Assembly: GCF_949628215.1 (NCBI RefSeq)
Contig: NW_027441239.1
Span: forward strand, 228,311 to 292,310
Source of the DNA: Phalacrocorax aristotelis
Taxonomy: Eukaryota; Chordata; Aves; Suliformes; Phalacrocoracidae
Direction of reading: 5' to 3'
Length of the DNA: 64,000 bases
Below are positions 61,820 to 64,000 of the stretch, piece by piece (position 1 is the stretch's first letter; every line of letters begins with the position of its first letter). The notes under the pieces were generated by a model, which had not been told where the DNA came from, made no database searches, and saw nothing but the letters and a program-made list of their open reading frames with translations. Both the position numbers and the translations under genes were made by a program.

Positions 61820-62960
61820 GTTGTTAAAAGCTTTTTCGCGGGCTGTAACGCGCGGGAAAGGGGGGCCGGGGGGGAGGATCAGTTTGCGGGGAAAATGGGA
61901 AACCAACATCACCTTCCCCTCCTACGGCGCAGCCCGGCCGCACGGCTCCCCGGGGATGCCCCTGCCCGCGGGTGTACCGTGTGTGCGCCCCCCGCGTGGG
62001 GCGGGGGACGACGACACCCCCCCACACACCGTCGGCGGCACTGGGGCAACCCCTGCCCCAGGGCTCCGCGCTCGTACCCGGCTCTCCCCGCTCCGGCACG
62101 GCACGGGGCTGGACGCACCGAGAAGACCCCGGAGCGGCTTCTCGCGTCCGGGCGAGAACAGGGCCCGGCCCCGAGCAGCAGAGCGGGCACCGCCGGTAGC
62201 TCGGAGGAGCGGGGCCGGCTCGGCTCGAGGCGTCAGAGCGAAAAGGGACGAGAACCGTCCCGGAGCGTCCGGGGGTTGGGGGGGTTGGCGGATGGTCCGG
62301 TGGCCGGGTTCGGCTCCGTGCCGGGCCGTGGGGCAGCCGGAGCCGCGCCAGAGCAGGTGAGGAGCCGCATGGCCGGGCGCGCTGTGGGTCGGCGGGTTTG
62401 GGCTGTGGGGTCTCCCGGTCCGCGGAGCCCCCGGGGGGGCGGCGGGGTGCGGGCAGCAGCGGCCCCGGGCCGAGCGCTGTCGTGGGTCGGTGGTTGGGTT
62501 TTGGGGCCGAGCCCGTGCCCGTCCCCGGGGAGTAGGGGCAGCCCCACCCGGCTCTCGACTGCTCCTCGTCGGGGTCGGGCGGCGGCGGCGGCGACCCCGG
62601 CGGGGGCTCCTGCGGTGCCGGGCGGGTCCCCCCTTGCCCGCGAGGCAGGCAGGGACCCCGGCTGCTGCCGCCGCGGTTTGCTGGAGGCGGGCTGGGCCCG
62701 GCCCCCTGTGGGGTTGGGGTGCGGGCCCGGCGCTGCCGGGGAAACGCGGCCTGCGAGAGCAGGAAGAAAGCGCTGCCGGGCCGGTGCTGGGCTGCCCCGC
62801 CGGGGTGCGGGGCCGGGCCCGCGCAGTTCAGTTCCCAAGGCCTCCCCGACAGTGCCCGCGTGGGCCGTGGGGGTGCAGGGCTGCGGGGTGGCTGCGCTCT
62901 CCGCGGCCCTGAGCGTTGCCCGTGGGGACTGCGGAGGGGGCCGGGACGCAGCCAGGTTCA
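61820..62960 (+). promoter_or_regulatory. Second CpG island with candidate alternative first exon (copy 2)
   Basis: This is the counterpart of 9,400-10,540. The donor GCAG/GTGAGG is kept (exon end 62,356). It is CpG-dense throughout, with no decisive start element. Confidence 0.4.
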
Positions 62961-63240
62961 GCTGGTTTGGTCCCTGAGCGTGGAGAGCACAGCTCTTCTG
63001 TTCCTGGGCCTTGAGAGCAGGCTCCTGTGGCTGACGCCGGGGCCCTGAAACAGATCGAGTCGTGCGTTTTGAAGGCCTGAGCGAGGGGACTAAGTGGTGT
63101 GGTTTTGGGCTGAGGAGCAGAGGTCAAGTGCTGCGCTTTTGGGACTTGAGAACAGGCTCAGCAGCTGGGCTTTTTGGCTCAGAACCGGTCCCAAAGTGAG
63201 CTGGTTTGGGGGCCAAAAGCAGAAGCCGGTTTGGCTGCTT
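62954..63240 (+). repeat. Degenerate tandem repeat of about 35 bp (copy 2)
   Basis: This is the counterpart of 10,534-10,820, with one visible base change (GAAGGCCTGAG for GAGGGCCTGAG). It has the same number of units. Confidence 0.5.
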
Positions 63241-64000
63241 GTGGGGGTGGCGTGGGGGCATCGGGTGCTGCAGGGGAAAGCAAGGGTTGGGCAGGGTACG
63301 AGGACCCTCCCCGGAGGTGGGGGTCCGGTCACATCGGACCCCGAAGTTCGGGAGGCCGGCATGCACCAGAGCGAACTCGCCACCTGAGGCGGGTCTCTGG
63401 AGGAAGGGTGCTTTTTGGATCCAGTGCAGCGCACCCTCTTTGGGTCCAGCTCTTCATTCTGCGCTGCTTAGAAGAGTTATTAACCAATTAATTAAACATA
63501 CAAACTAAGTCGCAACAGCTCTATCGGCTCCATCGTGGTTTGGAGCTCTGAATCGGTTTCATTTGGTGTCTAACACATTTTTTCCCCGAGGAGAGGCTAC
63601 GTTTCAAGTTAATTAGTTTTCTCACAAGTGTGTCAGTCGATAAAATTGAGTTACGATTATTAAAACCACAAAGGTGACAGGAGTCTCACGGATCGGGTCT
63701 ATTTCTGAAAATGTATTCATCCCATGCAAATGTCATCGGGATACAGATCATCTGCACTTCATGCTCTGACAAGACAAGATGCTGAGACAGGGATGAGCTC
63801 CAAAAGGACTACTGAAAAGAAAAAAAACCCACGCACTTCATGAAGTCATGGGGGGTTTTTTTGTTTGCATTTGGGGGGGCGGGGTGGCTTTAACAAAAGA
63901 GTGCAGTGTTGGCTGGCAGCAGCCTGCAGAGCATTTTTGCTGCCTGATCTCTCCTGTTCTTCTCTTCCACTCCTCTTTCAGGGCTGTAATTGTCATTTGG

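Larger units (their letters stand above)
61604..62977 (+). other. 457-codon open frame, second copy, probably not a gene
   Basis: It is the same length and nearly the same sequence as the frame at 9,184. I noticed one residue change in the Arg/Gly/Pro part (Arg to Trp in the GGCGGGC(C/T)GGG codon region). It contains the donor at 62,357. The reservations are the same as for copy 1. Confidence 0.15.
60181..64000. repeat. Block A, second copy (continues past the window)
   Basis: This is collinear with 7,794-11,580. Differences seen include 61,378 T for A at 8,958, an 11-bp insertion near 61,213, extra GC-rich bases near 60,495 and 60,595, and single changes such as that in GGCGGGCTGGG near 62,691. 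On its left the poly-C-rich joint continues into block B rather than satellite, so this copy likely shows the ancestral left flank. Confidence 0.9.

Overview
The window is vertebrate genomic DNA, most likely avian (perhaps a passerine). The evidence is CpG-island promoters, introns with vertebrate-type splice sites, very large GC-rich minisatellite arrays, and a solo LTR whose AATAAA/U5 end looks like bird ERVK-type LTRs. The LTR comparison is from memory. There are no bacterial-style operons, and I recognise no protein-coding gene of known function. Nearly all long open frames here are by-products of repeats or of GC-rich DNA.

Layout: 1-7,788 is satellite array 1. 7,789-14,611 is unique block A, with two CpG islands, candidate exons and small repeats. 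14,612-14,870 is a minus-strand solo LTR. 14,871-about 54,235 is satellite array 2. About 54,236-60,180 is unique block B, with a graded minisatellite, a CpG-island promoter and then mostly anonymous sequence. 60,181-64,000 is a second copy of the first 3.8 kb of block A, about 52.4 kb from the first and cut by the window end.

The satellite is built hierarchically. A 10-mer (ACTGGGATGT) plus an 11-mer (ACTGGGAGGGA) make a 21-bp dimer. Dimers are arranged in a G-rich arm (roughly 0.5-1.3 kb) and a C-rich arm (about 340-390 bp) that meet at zero-spacer palindromes. These arm pairs repeat every 0.85-1.9 kb, so the G-rich strand flips 40 or more times. Eight palindrome centres are perfect for 60 bp. 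Above this level sit a duplication of about 5.3 kb, a nearly identical 10,165-bp tandem duplication (33.6-43.1 kb and 43.8-53.2 kb), and the 52.4-kb spaced duplication of block A. Array 1 and array 2 share a distinctive segment (about 2.3-3.1 kb and 43.1-43.85 kb).

The strongest observation is this strand-switching array of G-quadruplex-capable and hairpin-capable DNA, embedded between duplicated CpG-island promoters. Its function, if any, is unknown. Assembly error must be excluded for the youngest duplication.
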